From JADJNY01 sp046349615 (GTDB taxonomy: Bacteria; Planctomycetota; UBA1135; GCA-002686595): 64,000 nucleotides of DNA. Below the pieces are notes generated by a model. That model worked only from the letters and a program-made list of their open reading frames with translations. It did not search any database and was not told the origin of the DNA. Within the stretch, counting starts at the first letter, position 1. Every line of letters starts with the position of its first letter. Positions 42,074-49,954 of the stretch are shown piece after piece. The stretch spans positions 520,996 through 584,995 of the forward strand of contig JAXMBZ010000002.1 in NCBI GenBank assembly GCA_046349615.1. Reading direction: 5' to 3'. Position numbers and translations under genes: made by a program.

Positions 42074-43342
42074 TCACCGCGGCCGCGCGAGCATGCGCTC
42101 GTAGAGCTCCGCGAAGCGCTGCATGCGGCGCGCGAACGAGTAGTCGCGTTCGATCTTCGCGCGCGCGGTCGTCGCGAGGCGTGCGCGCAGCGCGGAGTCG
42201 GTCGCGAGCCGCGCGACGCCGCGCTCGAGCTCGTCCGCCGAGTCGACGCCGACGAGCAGCGCGTCCTCCTCGTCCTTCGCGAACGCCTCCATCCCGCCGC
42301 AGCGCGTCGCGAGCACCGGGACCTCCATCGCCATCGCCTCGAGCACGACGTTCGGCAGTCCCTCGCGCAGGCTCGACAGCGCGAACACGTCCATCGCTTC
42401 GAAGAGCGCCTTCGCGTCCTTCCGGAAACCGAGCAACTTCAAGCGCGCCGCGTGCTTCGATGCGGCGATCTGCGCTTCGAGCCGCGCTTGTTGGTCGCCC
42501 TCGCCCGCGATCCAGAGCTCGAGGTCGAGCCCGCGCTCGACGCAGCGCTCGACCGCGGCGATCAAGTGGTGGAAGCCCTTCTCCTCGGAGAGGCGTCCGA
42601 CCGCGCCGACGACGAGCCGTCCCGCCGGCGTCGGGCCGAGCGCGTTCGACGGCGCGGTGCTCGATTTCGTCGCCGCGCTCTTCGACGGCGCGGAACCCGC
42701 GGGCGTCGCAAGCCCCGCGGGTGTCGCGGAACCCGCGGGCGACGGAGCGCTCGACTTCTCCGCGCGCAACGGCGCCGCGCTCGGCGGGCCCGCGCGCCGG
42801 AACTCCTCCGTGTCGATCGCGTTCTCGATCAGCGTCAACCGCTCCGCCGGCACGCCGAAGCGCGCGCACTCGTCGAAGAGGTCCTGCGACACGCACACGA
42901 CCTCCTCGTGCCGCTTGATCGCCCAACGATCGACCGCGAAGTAGAGCGGCGTCCGCGCCGTGTACTTCACCCAACCGTGCACCGTCGTGAACAGGCGCAG
43001 GTCGCAGTACCGGCGCAGCAGGACGCCGAACAAGTTCGACTTGTAGTCGTGCCCGTGCCAGATCACGACGCCGAGCTCGCGGCAGAGCTCCGCGCAGCGT
43101 TTCAGCGTGCGCGGGTCGAGCGGCCAGCGATCGGCGAGCGTGTGGAACGGACAGCGCCGCTCGCGCGCGCGCTCGCGCAGCACCTCGATCCCCGGATCGC
43201 CGGGCGCGTGCAGGTAGAGCGCTTCCTCGCGCCACTTCGTCCCCTCGAGGAAGCGCGGCGAGTTCAGGATCGTCTTCTCGGGCCCGCCGCCCGTCCCGCT
43301 GACGATGCGGGTGTGGAGGACCGTGATGCGCTCGCTGCTCAT
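42074..43342 (-). CDS. Family 4 glycosyltransferase with an internal Ala/Pro/Ser repeat
   Basis: A 422-residue GT-B glycosyltransferase. ATG 43342 overlaps the aminotransferase stop (ATGA). The N-terminal half starts ITVLHTRIVSGTGGGPEKTI and contains IWHGHDYKSN. The C-terminal donor domain has VVGAVGRLSEEKGFHHLI and the E-x7-E motif in REGLPNVVLEAMAM. Between them, about residues 200-228, lies an Ala/Pro/Ser/Thr-rich linker built from 18-base DNA repeats (see repeat entry), probably disordered and recently expanded. Pairing with a PLP aminotransferase suggests synthesis of an amino-sugar or a glycan cap, but the partner could also be independent. Confidence 0.85.
   Translation of the reverse strand: MSSERITVLHTRIVSGTGGGPEKTILNSPRFLEGTKWREEALYLHAPGDPGIEVLRERARERRCPFHTLADRWPLDPRTLKRCAELCRELGVVIWHGHDYKSNLFGVLLRRYCDLRLFTTVHGWVKYTARTPLYFAVDRWAIKRHEEVVCVSQDLFDECARFGVPAERLTLIENAIDTEEFRRAGPPSAAPLRAEKSSAPSPAGSATPAGLATPAGSAPSKSAATKSSTAPSNALGPTPAGRLVVGAVGRLSEEKGFHHLIAAVERCVERGLDLELWIAGEGDQQARLEAQIAASKHAARLKLLGFRKDAKALFEAMDVFALSSLREGLPNVVLEAMAMEVPVLATRCGGMEAFAKDEEDALLVGVDSADELERGVARLATDSALRARLATTARAKIERDYSFARRMQRFAELYERMLARPR
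42690..42743. repeat. Three-copy 18-base tandem repeat inside the GT4 gene
   Basis: Units 42690-42707, 42708-42725 and 42726-42743 share the core CCCGCGGG and encode PAG-containing hexapeptides on the minus strand. They are in frame, so only linker length varies. Confidence 0.85.
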
Positions 43343-44460
43343 GACCGCGCGCGCGCCGTGAAGTCGCGGACGCCGCGCTCGAAGCGCGCGAGCCCTTCCT
43401 CGAGCTGGCCGAGCGGCACGCCGCAGCCGACGCGCACGTGCCCCGCGCGCCCGAAGAACTCGCCCGGCACGACGTCGACGAGCTGTTCGCGCACGAGGTG
43501 GTCGCAGAGCGCGCGCGTGTCCGCGACGCCCTTCACGCGCGGAAACGCGATGATGCCGTGCGCGGGCACCGTGCTCTCGATCGCCGCGCACTCGCGCAGC
43601 CAACGATCGAGGCGCGGCTTGACCTCGGCGTGGTTGCGCGCGACGGGCCGCCAGAGCTCCGCCTCGCGCGCGAACGCGACGCGCGCCGCCTGGAGCGTCG
43701 TCGTCGGCGGGTCGACGTGCGCGAGGTACGTCGCGTCGCGCACCGTGCGCGCCTCCTTCGCGAGCCCCTCGCCGAGCACGATCCAGCCGAAGCGCAGCGG
43801 TCCGACGCCGTAGGCCTTCGTGTAGCTCCCGATCGTGACGCCGTTCGGCGCGACCTGGTGCGCGAACGTGCGCTCGGCGGCGGGGACGTACTCCATGTAG
43901 ACCTCGCACACGATCAGGTTCCCGCCGGTGCGCGCGGCGGCGGCGGCGAGGCGCGCGAGGTCCTCGACGCTCGTGCGCGCGCCCGTCGGGTTGTGCGGGT
44001 TCGCGAAGAAGACGTGCACCGGGCCGCGCGCGCCGGCGCACGCGCGCTCGACCGCGGCGACGTCGAGGCGCCAGCCGTCCTCGAGGCGCCGCTCGAGCAC
44101 GACCGTGTCCGCCCCGAAGTGGCGCGGCAGCGCGCGGAACGGCTCGTAGGACGGCGCGTCCGTGACGACGCGCACGCCGGGCCGGAACCAGCGGAGCGCG
44201 GCGACGTGCATCCCACCCGAGGCGCCGAGCATCGCGAGCACGCGCTCCGCCGGGACGCCCTGCCGCTTCGCGATCGCGGCCTCGAGCGCGGGCAGCGCCT
44301 CGGCGCTCGGGTGGCCGAGGTCGATCCGCAGGTCCGCGAACAGGGACGCGTCCGCCGTCGGCATCCCCGACTGGGTCAGCGGGTAGGGCGTCCGCGCGGG
44401 CTCCGAGTGCGCCCAGAACATGTAGGGGAAGAGAACCTCGCCGTGGTCGTGGGGGTGCAT
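43339..44460 (-). CDS. PLP-dependent class I/II aminotransferase
   Basis: A 373-residue fold-type I aminotransferase. PLP-site motifs are visible: ASGGMHVA near 80, FFANPHNPTGAR (about 155) with the conserved N-P-x-x-P-T-G, the Schiff-base lysine in SYTKAYGVGPLRFGW (about 219), and HVRVGCGVP with the substrate-binding arginine. It resembles the pyridoxal enzymes that use free amino acids, with no specificity-determining match. ATG 44460 starts MHPHDHGEV. The stop overlaps the GT4 start by ATGA, so the pair is translationally coupled. Confidence 0.9.
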   Translation of the reverse strand: MHPHDHGEVLFPYMFWAHSEPARTPYPLTQSGMPTADASLFADLRIDLGHPSAEALPALEAAIAKRQGVPAERVLAMLGASGGMHVAALRWFRPGVRVVTDAPSYEPFRALPRHFGADTVVLERRLEDGWRLDVAAVERACAGARGPVHVFFANPHNPTGARTSVEDLARLAAAAARTGGNLIVCEVYMEYVPAAERTFAHQVAPNGVTIGSYTKAYGVGPLRFGWIVLGEGLAKEARTVRDATYLAHVDPPTTTLQAARVAFAREAELWRPVARNHAEVKPRLDRWLRECAAIESTVPAHGIIAFPRVKGVADTRALCDHLVREQLVDVVPGEFFGRAGHVRVGCGVPLGQLEEGLARFERGVRDFTARARS

Positions 44461-44768
44461 GCGGGCGCGAGTCTGCCAGTGCTCCGAGCACGCGCCAAGC
44501 GCGCGCCGCTCGCCGGGGCGCCCCGTGGGGCGGTCGAGGACGGACTCCGCGTTCCGCGCGGAGCTCCACGAGGCCGTGGATTCGCCCTCCGCGCGCCGCT
44601 AGGATCCGCCCGATCGACGACGACGAAGCGCGCGCGACGCGCCTCGTCCTCGACGGATCCCGCCGCGCGTCGGACTCGCGCGCGGCGTGGGCGCGGCGCG
44701 ACCGCGCGCGAGAGGGTCCGTCGCACCGAGATCGCTGCCGAGAGACGACGAAGAGGGGATCTTCACCG
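44461..44768 (+). other. Divergent intergenic gap, 308 bases
   Basis: No gene is supported. The only notable element is TAGGAT at 44600-44605, 17 bases after a weak TGGATT. The final bases carry the purine-rich ribosome binding site (GAGGGG) of the SH3-like gene. Confidence 0.5.
44600..44605 (+). promoter_or_regulatory. -10-like box TAGGAT in the 44.5 kb gap
   Basis: TAGGAT with a weak upstream TGGATT, 163 bases before ATG 44769. Confidence 0.3.
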
Positions 44769-46022
44769 ATGAAACTGTCGATGCCGAGCACGTGGACGTT
44801 CGTGGCCCTGGGCTTGTTCGCGGCGGGCGCCGCACCCGCGAGCGCGCGCGTCGCGACCACGCAGGAAGCGAAGGCCGAGCTGCGCTACGTGCGCGTGAAG
44901 GACGGCGGCGCGAAGATCCTCAACCTCGCCGACAAGGGCGCGGACGTGCTGCTCAAGGCGAGCGCGAACACCGTGCTCCAAGTGCACGGCGAGAGCGCCG
45001 GCTTCCTCGAGGTCTCCGCGCCGAGCGGGCTCGAGGTCTGGGTCTACGGCGAGTACGCGATGGCGTCGTCCGCGCCGGGCATGCTCGAGATCACCGCGAG
45101 CGGCGTGCGCATGCGCCCGCAGCCCTCGGCCGACCAGAAGAGCTACGCGCTGCGCCAGAGCCTCGGCAAGGGCGACCAGGTGCGCTTCCTCGGCCGCAAC
45201 GACCCGACGAAGGCGATGGGCGAGGACTGGCTGCGCGTGATGTCGCCCGCGAGCGCGCACGGCTGGATCGCCGCGACCGACACGACCGCGCTCGCCGCGG
45301 GCGAGGACGGGAAGACGCTCTTCGAAGCCGCCGTCGCCGACGCGGCCGCGAAGGCGCAACTCGTCGAGGTCCCGCGCGGCGGGGACGCGCCGAAGACGGC
45401 GAAGACGGACAAGCCGGCCGACAAGGGCGCGGAGAAGCCCGCCGCCGCGACCGACAAGCAGGCGAAGCCCGCGGCCGCGCCGGCCGCCGACTCGCTCGCG
45501 AACGCCGAGGCGTTGATGGAGGCCGCGCGCAAGGCGGCCGACCCCGACTTCTCCGCCGCGAAGGCCGCGTACAAGAAGATCCTCGACGCGAACCCGAACG
45601 GCACCGCCGCGGACACCGCGCGCGTGCGCCTGCAGGAGATCGACGCGCGCGAGGAGCTCGCGCAGCTCAAGGTCCAGGCGAAGCAGTCCGAGGCGCAGCG
45701 CCAGGAAGCGCTCGCGAAGAAGGCCGACGAGCTCCGCGAGGCGAGCCTCTACCAGGACCCCTTGTGGGGCCGCTTCCAGGCGCGCGGCTGGCTCGAGCAG
45801 GAAGGCGACCGCTTCGTGATCCGCTGGGCGAACCGCCTGACGGCCGAGGTCGTCTGCACGCAGCGCCGCTACGACCTCGCGAACTTCGTCGGGTTCGAGA
45901 TCGGCGTCACGGGCATCACGAGCCGCGCGGCGGTCCCGGGCTCGACGCCCGCGGACTCGAAGCCCGCGCGCATCGACATCTCGCGCATCGAGGTCCTCTC
46001 GGGCGCGGGCACGAAGCGCTGA
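44769..46022 (+). CDS. Exported protein with SH3-like domains and a coiled linker
   Basis: A 417-residue protein with signal peptide (MKLSMPSTWTFVALGLFAAGAAPASA). Two SH3-like stretches occur in the first 180 residues: LRYVRVKDGGAKILNLADKGADVLLKA (split) and SGVRMRPQPSADQKSYALRQSLGKGDQV then GEDWLRVMSPASAHGWI. These are typical of bacterial SH3_3/SH3b peptidoglycan-associated modules. Residues about 205-240 are Lys/Ala/Pro-rich, followed by a TPR-like helical pair (AEALMEAARKAADPDFSAAKAAYKKIL) and a charged coil. The C-terminal beta domain is unrecognised. Probable cell-wall or periplasmic scaffold. The GAGGGG site precedes the ATG. The 57-aa gene follows after 18 bases. Confidence 0.75.
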   Translation: MKLSMPSTWTFVALGLFAAGAAPASARVATTQEAKAELRYVRVKDGGAKILNLADKGADVLLKASANTVLQVHGESAGFLEVSAPSGLEVWVYGEYAMASSAPGMLEITASGVRMRPQPSADQKSYALRQSLGKGDQVRFLGRNDPTKAMGEDWLRVMSPASAHGWIAATDTTALAAGEDGKTLFEAAVADAAAKAQLVEVPRGGDAPKTAKTDKPADKGAEKPAAATDKQAKPAAAPAADSLANAEALMEAARKAADPDFSAAKAAYKKILDANPNGTAADTARVRLQEIDAREELAQLKVQAKQSEAQRQEALAKKADELREASLYQDPLWGRFQARGWLEQEGDRFVIRWANRLTAEVVCTQRRYDLANFVGFEIGVTGITSRAAVPGSTPADSKPARIDISRIEVLSGAGTKR

Positions 46023-46040
46023 TCCGGGAGCGCGCGCGCC

Positions 46041-46214
46041 GTGGGCCGGGACGTCCTGCCGATCACGCGCCGCTTCACGGAGTTCCTCCGTCGGCTGTTC
46101 GCGCTCGGCTCGAAGCGCTACCTCTGCGATTCGTGCAAGTGGGACTACGGCAACGCGTGCACGCGGCCCGAGCGGCCGAACGCGCTGAAGTGCCCCGACT
46201 ACAAGAAGAAGTGA
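46041..46214 (+). CDS. Small four-cysteine protein (57 aa)
   Basis: A 57-residue gene starting at GTG 46041, 18 bases after the SH3-like protein and preceded by GGGAG. The protein begins VGRDVLPITR and carries C29-x2-C32 in LCDSCKWDYGNAC, then C40 and C51 in CPDYKKK at the basic C-terminus. The four-cysteine spacing with intervening T-R-P-E-R-P-N is typical of a small zinc-knuckle or rubredoxin-like fold, but the family is not identified. Codon use is GC-rich like the neighbours and the stop TGA is followed by a hairpin. The conserved-looking CTRPERPNALKCPDY segment argues it is a real gene. Confidence 0.7.
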   Translation: MGRDVLPITRRFTEFLRRLFALGSKRYLCDSCKWDYGNACTRPERPNALKCPDYKKK

Positions 46215-46283
46215 GCGCGCTCCGTCCTTCGCGCGCGTCGAGCGTCGGTCTCCGTCCGACGACGGCGCGCGCGCTCGTTTTTC
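46213..46283 (+). terminator. Possible terminator after the four-cysteine gene
   Basis: GAGCGCGC (46213-46220) pairs with GCGCGCTC (46269-46276) around a long structured loop, followed by GTTTTTC. Moderate support because of the large loop. Confidence 0.45.
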
Positions 46284-46299
46284 CCGCGGAGCGGAGCGG

Positions 46300-46983
46300 G
46301 TGAGCGCGGACGATCTCGAGCGGTGGCGCGCGAAGCAGGCGCACTACCAGGACGAGCGCGTCGCGCGCGAGTACGACGCGGCGCGCTTCACCGGCGCGCG
46401 CGGCGCGGGCTCGACCGCGCGCAAGTGGAACGCGATCCGGCGCGCGCTCGGGGACGAGTTCGAGCGCTGCGCGACGTTCCTCGACGTGCCGTGCGGCACG
46501 GGGCGCTTCGCGGAGTCGCTCGCGAGCGCGGGGAAGCGCTTCGTCGGCGCGGACCTGTCGCACGCGATGCTCGGTGAGGCGCGGCGCGCGGTCGATGCGG
46601 AGAGCGCGAGCGCCGCAGAACGTGCGTGCTTCGGCCTCGTGCAGTCGGACGCGGCGCGCCTGCCGTTCGCGGACGCGAGCTTCGACGTGGTGCTGTCGAT
46701 CCGCTTCCTCTTCCACGTGCCGCGCGAGCTGCGGCCCGCGATCCTGCGCGAGATGGCGCGCGTCGCGCGGTGCGCGGTCGTCGTCGACGTGCGACACAAG
46801 TACGCGCTCGGCGCGTGGACGCGGCCCTTGCGCGCGCGCTTCACGGGCAAACGCGTGCCGTACCGCGCGAGCCTCGCGGAACTCGAGGCCGATTTCGCCG
46901 CCGCGGGCCTCGTGATCGCGCGGCGCGCTTGGATCGCGCCCTTCTTCAGCGAGAAGCTCGTCGTCGCGGCGGTGAAGCGCTGA
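46300..46983 (+). CDS. Class I SAM-dependent methyltransferase
   Basis: A 227-residue protein from GTG 46300. The Rossmann fold has motif I in FLDVPCGTGRFAESLA (about 59-74), motif II acidic residue in FVGADLSHAM, then motif post-II DAARLPFADASFDVVLSIRFLFHVP. These are Methyltransf_11-type features. The substrate is not predictable: the family methylates small molecules, quinones or lipids. A separate MenG-type enzyme lies at 53293. It is convergent with tgt, 43 bases apart. Confidence 0.88.
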   Translation: MSADDLERWRAKQAHYQDERVAREYDAARFTGARGAGSTARKWNAIRRALGDEFERCATFLDVPCGTGRFAESLASAGKRFVGADLSHAMLGEARRAVDAESASAAERACFGLVQSDAARLPFADASFDVVLSIRFLFHVPRELRPAILREMARVARCAVVVDVRHKYALGAWTRPLRARFTGKRVPYRASLAELEADFAAAGLVIARRAWIAPFFSEKLVVAAVKR

Positions 46984-47026
46984 CGCGCACGCGTCGGTGG
47001 TGCGACGCGCGCGCCGTCGAGCGCGC

Positions 47027-48247
47027 TCACTCCGCCGCGTCGCCGCCCGCGGGCGAGAGCCGCCCGTTCATCGCGGGCAGAGCTTCCGCGCGCAGTTCGT
47101 CGAACCGATCCGCTTCGATCGCAGCGCGGATGCGCTCCATCAGTCGATGGAAGAAGCGCAGGTTGTGCAGCGTGAGCAGCATCGGCCCGAGCATCTCCTC
47201 GCTCGTGCACAAGTGCCGCAGGACGCCCTTCGAGTACCGCGTGCACGCGACGCAGTCGCACTCCGGATCGAGCGGCGAACCGTCGCTCTTCCACCCGCCG
47301 TTGCGCAGGTTCACCTTGCCGCGGCTCGTGAACGCGTTGTGGTTGCGCGCGTGGCGCGTCGGCGTCACGCAGTCGAAGAGATCGATGCCGCGCTGGATCG
47401 CGTCGAAGAAGTCCTCCGGCGTCCCGACGCCCATCAAGTAGCGCGGCCGGTCCTCCGGCAGGAACGGCGCGGACGCGTCGATGCCCGCGCGCACGTGCTC
47501 GCGGTCCTCGCCGACGCTGACGCCGCCGACCGCGTAGCCGACGAGATCGTGCGCGACGGCCGCCTCGAGGTTCGCGCGCCGCAGGTCCGCGAAGATCCCG
47601 CCCTGCACGATGCCGAAGAGCGCCTGCCCCGTCTCCTCGCCGCCGAGCTCGCGGTGCCGGCGCACGCAGAGCTCGAGCCACCGCCGCGTGCGCTCGCACG
47701 CCGCCTCGACGTCCGCGCGCGCCGTCGGATCCGCGGGGCACTGGTCGAACGCCATCGCGACGTCGGCTCCGAGCGCGCGCTCGATGTCGATCACGCCGCG
47801 CGGCGTGAAGCGCACGAGCGCGCCGTCGACGACCGAGCGCAGCGTCACGCCGTCGTCGTCGATCTTCGCGATGTGGCCGAGGCTGAAGACCTGGTAGCCG
47901 CCCGAATCGGTGAGGATCGGCCCGTCCCAATCCATGAAGCGGTGGAGCCCGCCGAGCTCCTTCACGAGCGCCTCGCCCGGCCGCAGGTGGAGGTGGTACG
48001 TGTTCGCGAGGATCATCGTCGAGCCCACGGCGCGGAGATCGCGCGGGAAGACGCCCTTGACCGTGCCCTTCGTGCCGACGGGCATGAACGCCGGCGTCTC
48101 GACCGCGCCGTGCGGCGTGAGGAAGCGCCCGCGGCGCGCGCGCGTCGTCGACGAGCGCGCGAAGAGATCGAACCCGAAGCCCGCGCGGCGCGACGATGCC
48201 ATTGGACGCGCGCTGCGCGTCGCTCCCTCGGCGCTCCCGCCCTTCAC
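47027..48247 (-). CDS. tgt: tRNA-guanine(34) transglycosylase
   Basis: A 406-residue enzyme that swaps guanine for preQ1 at the tRNA wobble position. GTG 48247 overlaps the ruvB stop as GTGA and has GGAG 8 bases upstream. ATG 48202 is the alternative. The TIM-barrel motifs ILANTYHLHLRPG, LTDSGGYQVFSL, VQGGIFADLR and the catalytic FDCVTPTRHARNHNAF are present. The zinc site is CDCVACTRYSKGVLRHL with the later His. Length fits bacterial Tgt (about 375-400). Queuosine synthesis genes are not in the window. Confidence 0.97.
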   Translation of the reverse strand: MKGGSAEGATRSARPMASSRRAGFGFDLFARSSTTRARRGRFLTPHGAVETPAFMPVGTKGTVKGVFPRDLRAVGSTMILANTYHLHLRPGEALVKELGGLHRFMDWDGPILTDSGGYQVFSLGHIAKIDDDGVTLRSVVDGALVRFTPRGVIDIERALGADVAMAFDQCPADPTARADVEAACERTRRWLELCVRRHRELGGEETGQALFGIVQGGIFADLRRANLEAAVAHDLVGYAVGGVSVGEDREHVRAGIDASAPFLPEDRPRYLMGVGTPEDFFDAIQRGIDLFDCVTPTRHARNHNAFTSRGKVNLRNGGWKSDGSPLDPECDCVACTRYSKGVLRHLCTSEEMLGPMLLTLHNLRFFHRLMERIRAAIEADRFDELRAEALPAMNGRLSPAGGDAAE

Positions 48248-49296
48248 GCGAAGAGCTCCGGCGTCCCGCCGAGCCCGCGCGGATCGAGGTCGATCGCGCG
48301 GCAGCCCGCGTGCGTGATCAAACGGCCGCGCGCGGTCTTCTGCACGAAGCCCGAGCGCAGGAGATGCGGCTCGAACACGTCCTCGATCGTGTCCTCGGCC
48401 TCGCCGACCGCCGCGGCGATCGTCTTGATGCCGACCGGGTTGCCGAGGTTCTGCGCGAGGCAGCGCAGGATGCGCCGGTCGAGCTCCTCGAGCCCGTTCG
48501 CGTCGACGCCGATGCGCTGGAGCGCTTCGCCCGCGAGCGCGGAGCTCACCGCGTCCGCGCCGCGCACCTGCGCGAGGTCGCGCACGCGCCGCAGGAAGCG
48601 GTTCGCGATGCGCGGCGTGCCGCGCGCGCGCTCGGCGATCAAGCGGCCCGCGACGGACTCGAGCGCGACGCCGAGGATGCCCGCGGAGCGCGCGAGGATC
48701 TGCTCGAGCTCCTCCACCGGGTAGGGGGAGAGTCGCTCGGCGATGCCGAAGCGGCCGCGGAACGGCGCCGTGAGGAGCCCCTCGCGCGTCGTCGCGCCGA
48801 CGAGCGTGAACGGTTGGATCGCGAGCGGGAGCACGCGCGCGTGGGGGCCCTGGTCGAGCGTGAAGTCGACCGAGAAGTCCTCCATCGCCGTGTAGAGGTA
48901 CTCCTCGACCGGCGCCGGCACGCGGTGCACCTCGTCGATGAAGAGCACGTCGTGCGGCTTCAACTGGGTCAGGATCCCGACGAGGTCGCGCGGGCGTTCG
49001 AGCGCGGGGCCGCTCGTCGCGTGGAGGTTCGATCCGAGTTCGCGCGCGAGGATGCGCGCGAGGCTCGTCTTCCCGAGGCCCGGCGGGCCCGAGAAGAGGA
49101 CGTGGTCGAGCGGCTCCTTGCGCGCCTTAGCGGCGGCGATCGCGACCTTCAGGTTGTCGAGGACGCGCGTCTGCCCGACGAACTCCGCGAGGTGCTGGGG
49201 CCGCAGGCTCGACTCGACTTCGCGCTCCGCGAGGCCGGAGGCGTCGGGCTCGGCCTCGAGGGCGGTGGGGTCGAAGACGTGTTCGCTGCTCGACAT
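48244..49296 (-). CDS. ruvB: Holliday junction branch-migration ATPase RuvB
   Basis: A 350-residue AAA+ helicase subunit that drives branch migration with RuvA. ATG 49296 begins MSSSEHVFDPTALE. The family opening SLRPQHLAEFVGQTRVLDNLKVAI, Walker A GPPGLGKTSLA, Walker B VLFIDEVHRVP, sensor GATTREGLLTAPFRGRFG and the winged-helix C-terminal domain (VFEPHLLRSGFVQKTARGR) are all present. It has a TATCCT box 7 bases upstream. ruvA and ruvC are not adjacent. The stop overlaps tgt. Confidence 0.97.
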   Translation of the reverse strand: MSSSEHVFDPTALEAEPDASGLAEREVESSLRPQHLAEFVGQTRVLDNLKVAIAAAKARKEPLDHVLFSGPPGLGKTSLARILARELGSNLHATSGPALERPRDLVGILTQLKPHDVLFIDEVHRVPAPVEEYLYTAMEDFSVDFTLDQGPHARVLPLAIQPFTLVGATTREGLLTAPFRGRFGIAERLSPYPVEELEQILARSAGILGVALESVAGRLIAERARGTPRIANRFLRRVRDLAQVRGADAVSSALAGEALQRIGVDANGLEELDRRILRCLAQNLGNPVGIKTIAAAVGEAEDTIEDVFEPHLLRSGFVQKTARGRLITHAGCRAIDLDPRGLGGTPELFA

Positions 49297-49303
49297 GCGG
49301 GCG

Positions 49304-49309
49304 AGGATA
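49304..49309 (-). promoter_or_regulatory. -10-like box TATCCT upstream of ruvB
   Basis: TATCCT on the minus strand, 7 bases before ATG 49296. Confidence 0.45.
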
Positions 49310-49510
49310 GCGGCTCGCGCGCGTCGGCTGGAGCCTGGAGCGGGTGCGATCGGACCCGCGCGATCCTCGCGGTGCCTCCATGCAGTCGCCCGCTCCGGCA
49401 CGCGCGCGTCGGCATCCTCCGAGCCGCGAGGGCGCTCGGTGTGGGCCCTCGAGGCGAGGGACGGGGCGCCGCGCGGGGTGGGCGCGCCGACGCCGCGCGT
49501 CCCCGTCGGC

Positions 49511-49538
49511 TTGACAGCCCTCGACCCAACCCTAGACT
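49511..49538 (+). promoter_or_regulatory. Strong sigma-70-like promoter upstream of the 1046-aa lipoprotein
   Basis: TTGACA (49511-49516), a perfect -35, 16-base spacer, TAGACT (49533-49538). This is the best promoter in the window. It predicts a start near 49545 and a leader of about 410 bases. Confidence 0.6.
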
Positions 49539-49954
49539 GACCCGCCCCTCGTCGTCTCCGCCGCCCGCCGGATGTGCGGAGGCGCACGAGCCGTGCCGCG
49601 CACGCCGCACGCGAGCCCTCGAGACGCGCTCTCGAGGACTGCATCCCGCGCGCCGCACGAGGTTCCTTGCTCCAGCGGTAACTACCGGAAACTCAAGAGG
49701 TAAGCTGCGGACGGCTCGCGTCCTGGGACGCGCTCCCCCGAGACGGCACGTGGCTTGACTTCCCAAAACCCAGCGTGCCGCGCTCGAGTTCGCTCGAGCG
49801 GAAACTCCTTCTCCTCCCCGCCCCCCGACGCGATGCGACGGGACGTGCCCCGCGCGCGCCCCTCCATCTCGAGTTCGACGAGACCGCCGCGGGCGGCCGC
49901 GAGCTCGGGTCGCGCTCCAGCACACGACGTTCGAACCGACAGGTGTTTGTGCAC

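Larger units (their letters stand above)
49297..49954 (+). other. Long divergent intergenic region with a strong promoter and structured leader
   Basis: A 658-base gap without a supportable gene. It holds the ruvB -10 box (49304-49309), a near-consensus promoter (49511-49538) and about 410 bases of leader before the lipoprotein. A perfect 8-base-pair hairpin with TTCG loop (CGCTCGAG/CTCGAGCG, 49781-49800) lies in the leader, followed by no T-run. Short frames in the leader were not called. Confidence 0.5.
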
